Source: Patiria miniata
Lineage: Eukaryota; Echinodermata; Asteroidea; Valvatida; Asterinidae
NCBI RefSeq assembly: GCF_015706575.1
Contig: NW_024037064.1
Location: forward strand, 8,967,606 to 9,031,605
Direction: 5' to 3'
Length of the DNA: 64,000 nt
The notes beneath the pieces were generated by a model. That model had not been told where the DNA came from. It saw only the letters and a program-made list of their open reading frames with translations, and did no database searches. The position numbers were made by a program, and so were the translations under genes. Shown one piece after another: positions 13,768 through 23,510 of this stretch; the stretch's first letter is position 1; each line of letters begins with the position of its first letter.

Positions 13768-13982
13768 TTAATGAAATGTCGCTATTATGCGATCTGTGAT
13801 CGCTTTTCCACAATTGGACCACGGACAGGCCGATGATACCTCAAGATGTAACTTTGCGCAGGCTTGACACATCACCATGTGTCGGCACGGAATGAAGACA
13901 ACGTTGGCAGTGCTGCCTGGAACGAGGCACATCTTGCACGATTTCTCGTAGATCAGTCGGTTGTATTCCAATAACTCATCAT
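13768..13982 (-). CDS. Last coding exon of an IAP-like RING-finger protein
   Basis: This 215 bp minus-strand exon encodes the C-terminal ~70 residues of a RING E3 ligase. The cysteine/histidine order fits a C3HC4 RING: a CKMC pair, then VVFIPCRHMVMCQAC, then CPWSNC, with a short hydrophobic tail to the stop. The VFIPCRH...C..C block is typical of the C-terminal RING of inhibitor-of-apoptosis (BIRC) proteins. One oddity is C-x4-C in the last pair where IAPs have CPxC. The exon start is set by a strong 3' splice site: a run rich in T and C, then ATAG, at 14005-13983. The intron is in phase 1. The start codon, BIR domains and other exons were not recognised nearby, so the family call is inference. 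By family, such RINGs recruit E2 enzymes and ubiquitinate themselves or caspases. Confidence 0.7.
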
Positions 13983-13983
13983 C

Positions 13984-14762
13984 TATGAACGAAGAAAAGA
14001 AAACAATAGGCCTTTCAAGCGGTGATTGTTGGTTGAAACAGACCAGAATACTGCATATTGAAATCAGGCGTGCCTTTGCGGTCATCATATCCCACATTAT
14101 ATTTCCTGCTGTCTTGTCCCTGTCTTGTCTCACATCACAATGGCCAAATAAAAATAAGAGGGTGGATCTATCTTATTTGTACATATTTGATTGTGTGCAC
14201 ATTTGTTTATGCATGAGTTATTGTGAACTATTTTGCCAGCGCAAACGAACGACCAGACATGATGATTAAAAAACGGTATGGTTGAACGTGTGCAGTAGTA
14301 CACGTATATAACCGATTTTAGGGACAACAGCGTGCTACCGTCCATACTAGACTTGACTCAGGTCGGAATTGCTTCAAGTCCGCATCTCAAAAAAAAATCC
14401 AAGAAATCACTTAGTTTGCATCTATCCAGAAGCATGATAAGGTACGCTTCAGCACGCGTTCCACTTCAGTGTCGTATAACAATGCGCGTACTGTACGTGC
14501 ATTGTACAACACGCGTATTTTACGTTCATGTGTGTGCATTGCAGAGCATGTGCATACATGTGGTGCAAAAGTTAGAAATTCCGACTTAATCAACCTGCCA
14601 TCAGCACCCCCCCTCCCTTCGCGTGTACGCGCACATTTTCGTCGATGCATATGCAACACCATCCCTATGCATATGCAACAACGTCGCTTGCGTGTTAGGA
14701 ACAATATCAAAACAATCTACACGCGTTTTTAAGAATAAAAACGCTAATTTCCTGAAAAACCA
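13984..14762. other. Probable intron of the minus-strand RING gene
   Basis: The sequence lies between the RING exon and the next candidate upstream exon. No other exon was recognised. Short overlapping frames near 14411-14732 on both strands come from a GTAC/GCATGTG-rich stretch and are not supported as coding. Confidence 0.4.
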
Positions 14763-15263
14763 GTGTTGTAGTCGAGTATTTAGTACTGAAGGGTACTTAG
14801 GTTACCAAGAATGAGTACGAGTACAAGTACTTGTACTTCCGAGTACGATATCAGGTCTCCGAATACGAGTACCTTTACTACCGAGTACAAGTGCGAGTAC
14901 GAGTACTTGTCATTCCGAGTACTAGTACGAGCACGAGTACGTCTATTTCCGAATACGGCCATACCGCAAATTTTTTCATTGTGCGTTATTGGCCCAGGCC
15001 CGGTCAGACCGATATACAGACCAAGTAAATGTGTTTGTCCGGACGTGGTAAGTAAAGTTATACCATTTGTTTTCGAGTGCTGCTATTCGAGTACGTGTAC
15101 TTTGATGATCGAGTACAATTTCGACATGTCGAGTAGGTCTGGATTACTTTGCTGCCCGAGTACGAGTACCGCCATTTCGAGTACGAGTACTTTGGTATTC
15201 GAGTACGAGTACTCCAAAAAGTACTCCTGTATAACTCGAGTACGAGTAGCGAGTACGAGCACT
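14763..15263. repeat. GAGTAC word-repeat cluster
   Basis: About 480 bp is dominated by the hexamer GAGTAC and its complement GTACTC, joined as AGTACGAGTACTTG-type phrases with irregular spacers. The cluster starts with GTTGTAGTCGAGTA (14763 on) and ends with GAGCACTACAAC (to 15263). The two edges are therefore inverted copies of GTTGTAGT followed by GAGTAC-like words. No clear target duplication is visible. Frames rich in S, T, Y and R on both strands are repeat artefacts. Confidence 0.75.
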
Positions 15264-15289
15264 ACAACTCTGTGAAATACTGTACTCTT

Positions 15290-15321
15290 ATTGGCTTCTA
15301 CCCAAATGGGTAGAAGCCAAT
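15290..15321. repeat. Perfect 14 bp hairpin
   Basis: The arms ATTGGCTTCTACCC and GGGTAGAAGCCAAT are perfectly complementary around a 4 base AAAT loop. It sits directly after the GAGTAC cluster. No T-run follows, so a terminator reading is not supported. Confidence 0.8.
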
Positions 15322-16145
15322 CACGGCGAAAATTAATTTCCATAGACTGTGTACAAACGTGGAACAAACGAGCACGAACGCTTGGCAGATTGACCAAATC
15401 TGGGTTAAGGTTGCTGCATCACATAGAAAATAACTTGTACATTTACGTTTTAACTATGTTGGTCTGGATTTGACGTATGCGCTTTGTTCACATTTAGATA
15501 CAGCCCAAGCGCAACCCAGATTGGCAAAGACTACATCCATGCATGTGTGACTGCGGTTCGTTTCAATGACGCCCTCTTTCAGCTCTCGTGATCATAGGCA
15601 TATATGTCTATGCTCGTGATTGAGCGGGTGGCATAGCGCCATCTTCTGTTTCAATTGATAATTGTTTTTCCTTTTGGCTGAGGGCCGGCCGCATAAGCAA
15701 AATTACAAGGCGTCTATCTCGGTTCGAGGTGCAATTTTATTGTGAGCTTCATGATTGAATGTTGTTTTTTTCCTTCTTTTTATCACAATCTGAATTCCAA
15801 AACCTTGCCTGATATAAAATGAGTTATAGTTGGGAAAGCATTAACCTTTCTATTTAGGCATATTGTTGAACAATCTGTGAAAATCTGATGACTGTCGAAT
15901 CCCAAGTACCCTGTCATTATCCTCTTCCGGGATTAGGACATTAACACTTCTTCCAAACGGAATCCTTGAAATAGGCCTAACGGGTTTATTTCATGCGAAG
16001 CGGCATTTTAACGAATGTTCAAGGGGTAAAGATGATGAAGGTACGCTGGTCATGCGATTGAGTATTTATCTTCAAAGAGTCAATCAAAAGTCCTAGCTAT
16101 CTTAACCGGGCGTACTGCGGCATGTTTGTTTAATAATGCACAGAC
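15322..16145. other. No gene recognised; probably intronic
   Basis: Unique sequence downstream (on the minus strand) of the candidate exon at 16146-16307. No motif can be supported. Confidence 0.4.
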
Positions 16146-16307
16146 CTTGTGATTTAACTTCCAATTTTCCTCGGACCGGATCTGGACTAGAATTCTGAGC
16201 GATGGAGGCAGTTTGTTGTCTCGATGCAAGAAGTTCCTGGGCAACAGGAACCAAGTCCGAAACTTGGGCATTCATCTCTTGATGACTATTAAAAGCCGGA
16301 AGATTAC
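16146..16307 (-). CDS. Candidate internal exon of the RING gene (unrecognised domain)
   Basis: A 162 bp minus-strand open segment is bounded by a 3' splice site (GCTACAG before GTAATC) and a possible 5' site (CAAG then GTCTGTG). It starts and ends in phase 1, so it can be included or skipped without a frame change. Its last G joined to the first AT of the RING exon gives an in-frame Asp. The 53 full codons include EMNAQVSDLVPVAQELLASR, a likely amphipathic helix, followed by a polar stretch. No known domain is recognised. A shorter relative lies at 18559-18619, which suggests exon duplication. Linking it to the RING exon is inference from strand, order and phase. Confidence 0.4.
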
Positions 16308-16408
16308 CTGTAGCATGATACAAAATACACAGCGTTAAAAAAACCCACAAGCTCCCGCACAGTACAGAGCAGGACTATATAGGACAATTATAAGATGGAC
16401 GATATAGG

Positions 16409-17220
16409 CATAGAGCAAGGACCCAAGGAGTTCGTACTCCAAGACTTCAAAAGTAAAATGATGGTCGCCGCGCTCGAAAGCTACAATAGAAAGCACCTGG
16501 CGCCAGCTTGCTCAGTTGCTCACTACGCTAATCTCGACACAATAGAGATCCGCGCTCACTAATGCCAAAAAAGGAGTTTGCATGGCTTCGTAGACAGTAC
16601 CATGGTAAATACGCATGCGCAGTTGTCATACATCGCTAAAAATGAATGATTTTGAAGTGTTTGTTCGCAGTTGGATGATACTGTATATAAATGTGGTCAA
16701 CATCACTGGAACAATCATTTAATGAAGAACAAAATGCTCTGTACCTTTTGTGTGAAAACTTGTGAAATTTTCCAAAACAACACATTTCATCAATGAAATA
16801 TTGCCAATTAAAATGTCTGAAAATACATGAAAACTTATCTGAAAGAAATCCAATTTATCTCCAAATTACAGGGACAGATAACGCTTTTAAGCACTAACAA
16901 CTGCACATTGCTAACTTGAGTTCATAACTCACATCTAACAACTGCGCAGTTGTAAAAACCTATCTTGTCGTAAAATATATTTTTCAAAAAAGAGCAGCGA
17001 CGTGACATGACTTATTATGCAGCATATAGGGAGGTTGTTGGTTACCAACTAAAAAGGCGGCGACGATCATCGTGTTCAAAGGCCGCTGGCATTCACGCTT
17101 TGAATGGTCGAGGCTTGTGGTCACAGTGCTGTAGCTATAGACATTCCCAAGGGATTGGTATGTTAATGGTCAAAATGTAAATCGCCGAAGAGTTCTGACT
17201 CCTTGGGTCCTTGCTCTATG
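16409..17220. mobile_element. Non-autonomous TIR element (~0.81 kb)
   Basis: Inverted ends with core AGAGCAAGGACCCAAGGAGT lie at 16412 and, in reverse, near 17219. ATATAGGC flanks both sides (16402-16409 and 17221-17228), giving a 7-8 bp target duplication depending on whether the terminal C/G belongs to the element. No coding capacity was found. An 8 bp duplication would fit hAT elements. Its right flank touches the next element at 17234. Confidence 0.7.
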
Positions 17221-17233
17221 ATATAGGCCTATA

Positions 17234-17874
17234 CAGGGTGATCTAAAAGAAAATGCAACATTGAAACATTTGCCTTAAAAAAAAGGATCGGTGGACTTTT
17301 ACGTTTTGGGTATCAGATTAAAGCTAAAAGCTTTTTCTTTCAAATTCTGATAAATATTATGAAAATAGCACTTTCGGGTTGCTGAGAAAACGCTTATTAT
17401 GTAAGTAAAATCATTTTACTGAAGGGGTAAGCCTACTGTGCAATTATCCTTCATTTGTGTAATTTCGTTAGTATTTTGACAATTTTATGATACTGAAAGG
17501 GTTTAAAATAGGAATATAAAGGACAAGATACCTGTTCAGGTGGAAAATAAAAGGTATTCCCATCAAATCCATTTGTACTCTTGGCATATTATGTGCTGTG
17601 TTGTTTGTAAGGATTGGGACATGCACAAATAGGTACAATGAAAACACCGTACTTGTGGTAATTTTGTGTGTACAAGATGAAAAATGACTACTTTTACATA
17701 ATTGGCATTTGCAACCCAAAAGCTATTTTCATGATTTTGTTTCCAGTATTTGATAGAAAAGGCTCTCAGCTTTAATCTGATACCAAAAACATAAAAAAAC
17801 CTCCTATCTGTTTTTGTTTTAAATGCAAATGTTGTAGGGTTGCATTTTTTTTTTGGGGGGGGGGGTTCACCCTG
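17234..17874. mobile_element. Tc1/mariner-like MITE with TA target site
   Basis: The 641 bp element has ends CAGGGTGATC and GTTCACCCTG, each flanked by TA (17232-17233 and 17875-17876). The inverted similarity continues inward: a TATCAGATTAAAGCT phrase near 17310 is mirrored near 17770, and ATGCAAC near 17255 is mirrored by GTTGCAT near 17840. A T10G11 run lies near the right end. TA duplication with CAGGGTG ends fits Tc1/mariner-type elements. No transposase was found. Confidence 0.75.
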
Positions 17875-17876
17875 TA

Positions 17877-18174
17877 CCGAACTTAGACATTTATTACAGA
17901 GCAAACCCATTACATGATCAAACTATACCTTACGGTAGGTAGACCTACCTTATGTAATTAGCTGTACATGCATTGGACAGATTTTGTACAGTGAAAACGA
18001 TCTAATTAAAGCTAATCTGACTTTCGTATTATAAATGGCAGCCAGTATATTGTCCTTTGCAATCCATTTGATTTGATATACATAAAAAAGTGATTGGCCT
18101 GATATTTCAGCATTTGCAAGGCATTTTTCAGAGACAAATGACACATGTAAGGGACACACAAGCAAGCTGCAGGG
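17877..18174. other. No gene recognised
   Basis: Nothing supportable was seen between the MITE and the polypurine tract. Confidence 0.4.
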
Positions 18175-18372
18175 TTGGAAGGAGGAAGACAAAGGAGGGA
18201 TTTAAGGAGGGGGTGGCAGACCAGTGTGGGTGAAGATCAAAGGGGATAAGGGAACAAAGGAACGTGGTGGGAAAGGAACAGAAGGGATTAGAAGGAAGGA
18301 ATGATCATGGGATGGGTGAGGGAAACAAAGCAGAGTAGTAATGAATGTGGTGTATGTGAAAGGGGAGGAGGG
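18175..18372. repeat. Polypurine (GA-rich) tract
   Basis: About 200 bp is strongly enriched in G and A on the + strand, with GGAGGAAG, GGGAAAGGAA and AGAAGGAAGGAA-type words and few pyrimidine interruptions. Such tracts can form triplex (H-DNA) structures; any function is speculative. Confidence 0.6.
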
Positions 18373-18558
18373 GTACACTAATCCATATGTTTTCCTAATA
18401 TTCAGAAGGCCTTGCTAAGGCTGACATACACCACTTTAATGTTGTTGATTTGTATATTTTAGGTCAATCAAGTCAGTGAGCAGTTTGCTGCAGTTTAATT
18501 CATAAACCTCACATTTTATCGTTAAAATATAGAGGTGATAACTAACCGCAATACATAC

Positions 18559-18619
18559 GTGTATGATCTGGAAAAGGAACCAAGTCTGGAAGGGCGTTCA
18601 TCTGTTGTTTGAAGGTTAC
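18559..18619 (-). pseudogene. Short relative of the 16146-16307 candidate exon
   Basis: On the minus strand a 3' splice-like GCTATAG precedes GTAACCTTC, and a GTATGT donor follows 61 bp later. It shares the GTAAYCTTC start, the GATGAAYGCCC core and GACTTGGTTCCT with the exon at 16146-16307, and one frame reads QQMNALPDLVPFPDH. Relative to that exon it has lost bases after the start, which puts the conserved core in a different frame. It may be a decayed duplicate or an alternative exon. Confidence 0.35.
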
Positions 18620-18959
18620 CTATAGCATTATACAAAATATACACCGCCATTGAAACACATTTCACAATGAGTGATTTGAAAATACGCAAGTTTATTGTTT
18701 GCCCAAAGTACCACAGTTGCACATATTCATGGAAGCAATCAATTCAGACATAATTGGCAATTTTTTTCATGACAAGTAATCAAACAATTTTTCGAAGTAT
18801 GGCATGTCACGTCATGGCAGGCTGAGGCCCAGCTGACAGGCAATTGACAGTCAGCCAATTGGAAAATGCTTTACAGGAAAAGAACACTGCCAAAACGTGG
18901 ATGTGAACTTTCTTCAGCTACTCGGTATTCGAACTTATTATTGGGGAATGTGTTGGTCT

Positions 18960-19838
18960 TGATCTTGATTTATATAGCTGACAAGCTCCTGTGGGAGCAT
19001 CGCTCAGCTTGGAAGGGGTGGACATGCTATTGATGAGTGCTGAAAGATCTGAGAGTATCACTAAATTGTTTGGTGTCTTTTATCCCGGTAATATGCCGAG
19101 GGAGGTTGTTCCAATCATTGCTGGTCTGATAAAAGAATGAGTGCTGGAGTCCCTTGATATTGGTGAAGGGGATCTTCAGGTAGTGGGCTTTGAACTTCTT
19201 ATTTCTGGCTGCCTGATGGTTATTTCAGGTGGAAGTTTAACGTCGATCTATAGCTGTTGATGATTATGTTGAAGTTCGTGAGGCGCTGGACATATCTCCT
19301 TTATTTACAGGGAGAGTAGTTCAGCAACATCGTTGAAATAGACCAACACGAGGAGAGGAACAGTGCCCTGTGGTACCCCAGATGAGACGTGGAATGGTTG
19401 GGAACTGACTCCCTGGATGACAACTGTTTGTTCTCTTTGTGTTAGGAAGCTAGACATCAATTTATGAAGTGATCCTTGAATGCCGATATGATGAAGTTTT
19501 CTTATTGATATCACGAAGTAGAGTGCGATTCATGAGGCATCTTTCCTTCTGCTGCTGGTGAAGGACCAGAACTTCTTTGGGTTAAAGCGTAGGGATTCGA
19601 GCACCTCTGTAGCAATATTATTCTCTCTAAGCCTTCCTAGTTTCTTTCAAGGCATCAACATCTGCTTTGTGAAAAAAAGAACAGTTTATGACGGATGCTC
19701 TTCTGGGTGGTGGGTCTAATGGAAGGCTCCGTTGTCAGGATGAAGTGATCAGATACACCTGGTAAAGTGTTGACTGGTGGAAAAGAATCATGATGTGTCA
19801 CAAGCAGCAAGTCTAAGATGTTCATGACTCTTGTCACT
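18960..19838 (-). mobile_element. CR1/jockey-type LINE relic, internally deleted
   Basis: Minus-strand fragments appear in order. The end of an endonuclease domain lies at 19837-19655 (LPGVSDHFILTTEPSIRP). Part of a reverse transcriptase lies at 19514-19305, with the SGVPQGTV block. A C-terminal tail near 19250-19000 holds a SFFYQTSNDWNNLP-like motif on combining frames. Most of the RT palm, including the catalytic DD box, is missing between RT and tail, and several stops and frameshifts are present. It is a dead copy abutting the 3' end of the larger LINE. Confidence 0.75.
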
Positions 19839-20790
19839 CTTCATCTACATCTACATCCAAGTAAAACTGGACAGGACCAATAGGTATCTTCGTCCAGGCT
19901 TCCAAGGACATGGCAACATCTCATCGCACATCACAACTGAGAGTGCAAAATTTAACAACAAAAAGAAGTGCAAATATACACAGCGACTGGAAAAAAAACC
20001 TTGGGAACTTGTTGCTGGAGAAGATGGAACGTCCAGCCGGCCTGCCCATGTACAGCTGTGCCTTGTGGTTGTTCATGTGGCTCCATAGATTGGTGATAAA
20101 TGACTTAGCAGAAGTAGATTTAGTGATGATAGTGGATGGTAGAAGATTTCATTGACGGATGGTCCGGGGGTAGAAACTGTGTTTGTAGATCTCTGTACTG
20201 GCTGGGAAGTTGATGAATTGATGTGGTCTGTGGTTTCTGGTAACTGGTCTTTTGGGATTGGGTTGACTTGGATGAATTTGTCTGGGACTGTCAGCGCTTT
20301 TTCATGTGTTGATCTTGTAGAACATTGTGAGACGAGCTGCAGTTCTTCTATCTTAAAAGGATGGCCAATTCAACTCTTAAAGCATTTGAGTAACGCTAGC
20401 CGTACGCTGATAGTTCCCTTTCACAAAGCGGGCTGCCTTTCTCTGGACTGCTTCGAGGGTTGAAATGTGCATCTGGTGATGGGCTCAAGTTGTGTTAAAA
20501 TATTTCAAGATTGGTCTGACTATATCGGGAGAAGGAAACTTTTTTTTCTTTTCTGGGCACTTTGACAGGTTTCGTTTCAGGAAGTTGAGGGATCTCTGAG
20601 CTTTACCGGTGATGTTGTTTACATGTAGGCCCTAGTCCAAGTTTAAGGTGAATTCCACACCAAGATAGGGGTGGTTTTCAACCCGGTGCAGATCAGTTCC
20701 TAACATGTCATAGGTTGAGTTGATTCTGTTGCGTCGCTTGGGTGATGTGGAGCAAGGCGCACTTGGCAGCTATTGAACCTCATCTGCCAG

Positions 20791-21467
20791 TCAAAGGACC
20801 ATTTGGTCAAGGTTCTGGTCCTCCTGCAAGGCTGCAGCATCATTTTCAGACTGTATCTGTCGATAAATGAGGCAGTCGTCCACAAATAATCTGATGGAGG
20901 ATGAGATGTTGGCAACAATATCATTGATGATCAATATAAAGAGGAGTGGTCCTAACACCGTACCTTGGGGGACCCCGGAAACGACTGAAGCATCAGAAGA
21001 ACTCTCACCGTCCACAACTACAGCTTGAGTACGATTGTTCAGCCAGTTTCCAATCCATTTATGGGTAGGTCCATTGATGCCATACTATTCCAACTTATAT
21101 AGAAGTCTCCCATGGGCCACTACATCAAATGCTTTGGAGAAGTCTATGATAAAGGCAGTCGATCTGTTGTTTCTGATCAATGGCACCATCTAGGTAGCTA
21201 GTCCAAGGTAGCTAGTAGTTGGGTTTCACAACTATGATGTTTATGAAATCCATGTTGGAAGTCATTTAATATGTGATGGTGGTCAAGATGAGCTCTAATG
21301 ATACTAGCGATGATATGCTCCAGTACTTTACTTGCAATATTAAAGGAGATTGGTCTGTAATCTGACGGCTGGCTTCTATCCCCCTTCTTGGTGTCAACGT
21401 CTTCTTTTGTAAAGACTGAACTGTATTGTTTGGACAACACTTCAGCCTTGTCTTTAGGTGAGGTCAC
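20791..21467 (-). pseudogene. Reverse transcriptase domain of the LINE
   Basis: This is the best-preserved part of the LINE. The RT motifs appear in the expected order: YRPIS block, F-Q-H-G-F (DFQHGFHKHHSCETQLLATLD), the D of DFSKAFDVV, SGVPQGTVLGPLLF and FVDD. Stops occur between 21198 and 21015 and a frameshift follows ~20790, so no intact protein is made. Confidence 0.8.
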
Positions 21468-21470
21468 AAC

Positions 21471-22093
21471 CCGGTGTCACGGTCTCACTTCTCCGGCGTG
21501 GTAGCTTCTCCGAAAGGGAAATTTCGCTTCAACACGCATGCACAAAATTGCGCAGTGGTGTACATTTTCGTCAGCTTTATTTGTGTGCTGAGTTCTTTGG
21601 GGTTGTTCTGGTGCACGTAATATCATAGGATGTTTGTATGCATGGTTACAGGGTACCAGTCGAATCCAGAATTTTCGTGGCGCGCACAACTCCCAATAAC
21701 CATAACCCAAAAAAAAGACTTGAAATGCACATTTATTTTAAGCCGCACGGTTGCAAAAATAAAGACAAAATGGAACTCGAACAAGCAAGGAACACGGACC
21801 AAGGAGTTCGTTCATTCCTCCATGAACACACTCACACACACATGCATGACGCTGGGAACACAAATCAGAATGCTTGCAAGACCATGGGGGAAGTGTTACA
21901 TAACACATTCTTGGATGTCCCTCCCCTCACTGTGTTATTAATAGGCTTGGTAATACAGCCCGAGGAAAAGTAAGCACAGCGGACACATCAGCATGTATCG
22001 TGCTCATGTAACGTGCACTGTAACGTGCTCAACTGTCCGCCGAATCCACCCGGAGAAGCTAGCACGCCGGAGAAGTGAGACCGTGACACCGGT
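21471..22093. mobile_element. TIR element inserted in the LINE
   Basis: The ends are inverted copies: CGGTGTCACGGTCTCACTTC at the left, and GAAGTGAGACCGTGACACCG at the right, continuing to GCTAGCACGCCGG inside. The ~620 bp body has no recognisable transposase. It interrupts the LINE frame upstream of the TSPKDKAEVL segment, so it is younger than the LINE. I could not settle a target duplication. Confidence 0.75.
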
Positions 22094-22454
22094 TTCCTGA
22101 AACCAAGGAGGAAATACCCATTGCATCCCTCTTCAGTGATTTGACATACTTCCACAGTTTCTTGGGAGCACTCTCCTAGTTCTCCAACATGCAATTGATG
22201 TAATTGGTGTGTGACTCATCGAGCTTCTGCTTGATTTGTGTCTGGAGTGCTCTATACTTGGTCCAGTTTTTCTGTGTCTTGAATTTCTTGGATGATGTGT
22301 GTCTTTACGTTTTGTAGGCTGTCAGGAGCGTTGGTAAGAATCATGTCGAGCTCATTTCCACTCCTTGTAGCCCCAACGACAAGTTGATCAAGGTAGAAAT
22401 TGCTGGCAAGGCTGACCATACTCTCATTTACTGACTTGCCATACTGTGGTTTCA

Positions 22455-22881
22455 CTTTATTTATTTGTATTTATTTTTTATTTACATCATCTTTAATGAG
22501 GGTAACTCCGATCAGTGCAAAGCACTGCTTTCCATGGAGGCCCTCAATGCTGATTATTTTGTCTTCTGTTGCACTTTTGTGTTTAATGAGAAGATATGAG
22601 ACCCATTATGTAGCACCTTATAAGGGTTTACAGGGTGCTGCGGCGCATATTGCAGCCACTGCCAGAAACACCGGGGCAAGCCCCTTCTCTTAGCGATAGG
22701 CGATATTGGGTTCTCTAACGTGCATTACACAACACGGCTTAACGTCCCATCCGAAGGACAAGCACTAATGGTAAAGTGCCTTGCTCAAGAGCACAAGCAC
22801 CATGTTCCCACGGTCAGGATTCGAACCCATGTACCACGGCACACAAGTCGAACACCGTAACCACTGAACCACAGCACGCCA
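22455..22881 (-). mobile_element. tRNA-derived SINE
   Basis: On the minus strand, the A box TGGTTCAGTGG (22871-22861) and B box GGTTCGAATCC (22827-22817) form a tRNA-like head. A body follows with GTGCTTGTGCTCTTGAGCAA and CCTTCGGATGGGACGTTAA, and the 3' end is A-rich. The head and the TTG-GCAA body phrase are shared with the SINE at 45136. It sits inside the LINE endonuclease region. Too degenerate to be a tRNA gene. Confidence 0.85.
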
Positions 22882-23510
22882 CTCGCAACTTTCTCAGCAA
22901 CTGTATGTTTCTTTCCCCAAAGGCTTTGAAAATTCACAATTAAGAGTTTTCAAGTGTCTTATCTTCTTGGTCTTACAACCCTTGTCTACATCAGGATTTC
23001 TCTTGTCGGCTTTGGTAGACTTGGATCTACATGTATATGTTGTTAGCGAGTGGTGAAGAAGTCATTCGAGGCTCTGCCAGGGGAGGAGATATCACTCTCT
23101 AGACTGAAATTCAAAGCAAGGTCGGTTCCGTTATCACTTGAGTACTCAACACTTAGGCCTACGTTAGACAACGATGAAAAGGAGTTTTCATGGGTGAAAC
23201 TATGAGAAGACCAAAAGATACCGGGACTGATGTTTGGGATGCCACATTGGCCTGATGTTCAAGAATAAGATCGATGTTCTTGAAGAAATTTGTACACCTC
23301 AATACCCATTTTAATACATGGCTTGTGGTACCAACAGTTTAATACACGTGTCGCAGGCAAGAGCTTCCTGGTTCCACTTTGCAGCCTTTTGACAGATTCG
23401 GCAGGGGTACTTTGGTTTGAATGGCCTAGGATAAGGATGAATGTCTCCCGCTAGTGACACCGTGGCATATGTTTGAGCCACTATTGCAAGTTTACAAATC
23501 ATGGTTAAAT

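Larger units (their letters stand above)
19843..23510 (-). mobile_element. CR1-type non-LTR retrotransposon with PHD-like N-terminus (degenerate)
   Basis: Read on the minus strand from 23.5 kb. A cysteine-rich PHD-like finger lies at 23502-23311 (YPCRICQKAAKWNQEALAC then DTC). The endonuclease start lies near 23000-22900 (VNFQSLWGK-like), and the endonuclease end at 22455-22252 (ELDMILTNAPDSL). Reverse transcriptase runs from 21467 (SDYRPISFNIASKVLEHII), through DFSKAFDVVAHGRLL near 21150, to SGVPQGTVLGPLLF and FVDDCLIYRQI at 21015-20791. After that come HRVENHPYLGVEF (~20690-20650) and a degenerate C-terminal region. The 3' end carries a (GATGTA)-like tail near 19843-19860. The catalytic box reads FVDD rather than FADD. 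Most of the endonuclease is missing around a SINE insertion, a TIR element splits the frame, and there are multiple stops. It is non-functional. Confidence 0.85.

Noticed and set aside
14411..15275. Frames up to 154 codons rich in S, T, Y, E and R
   Set aside because: They are low-complexity products of the GAGTAC words, open on both strands at once.
15290..15321. Intrinsic transcription terminator
   Set aside because: No U-tract follows the hairpin, and the setting is eukaryotic.
22800..22881. tRNA gene
   Set aside because: A and B boxes are present but the acceptor, D and anticodon stems do not pair; a SINE body follows. The same applies at 43437, 45136 and 49622.
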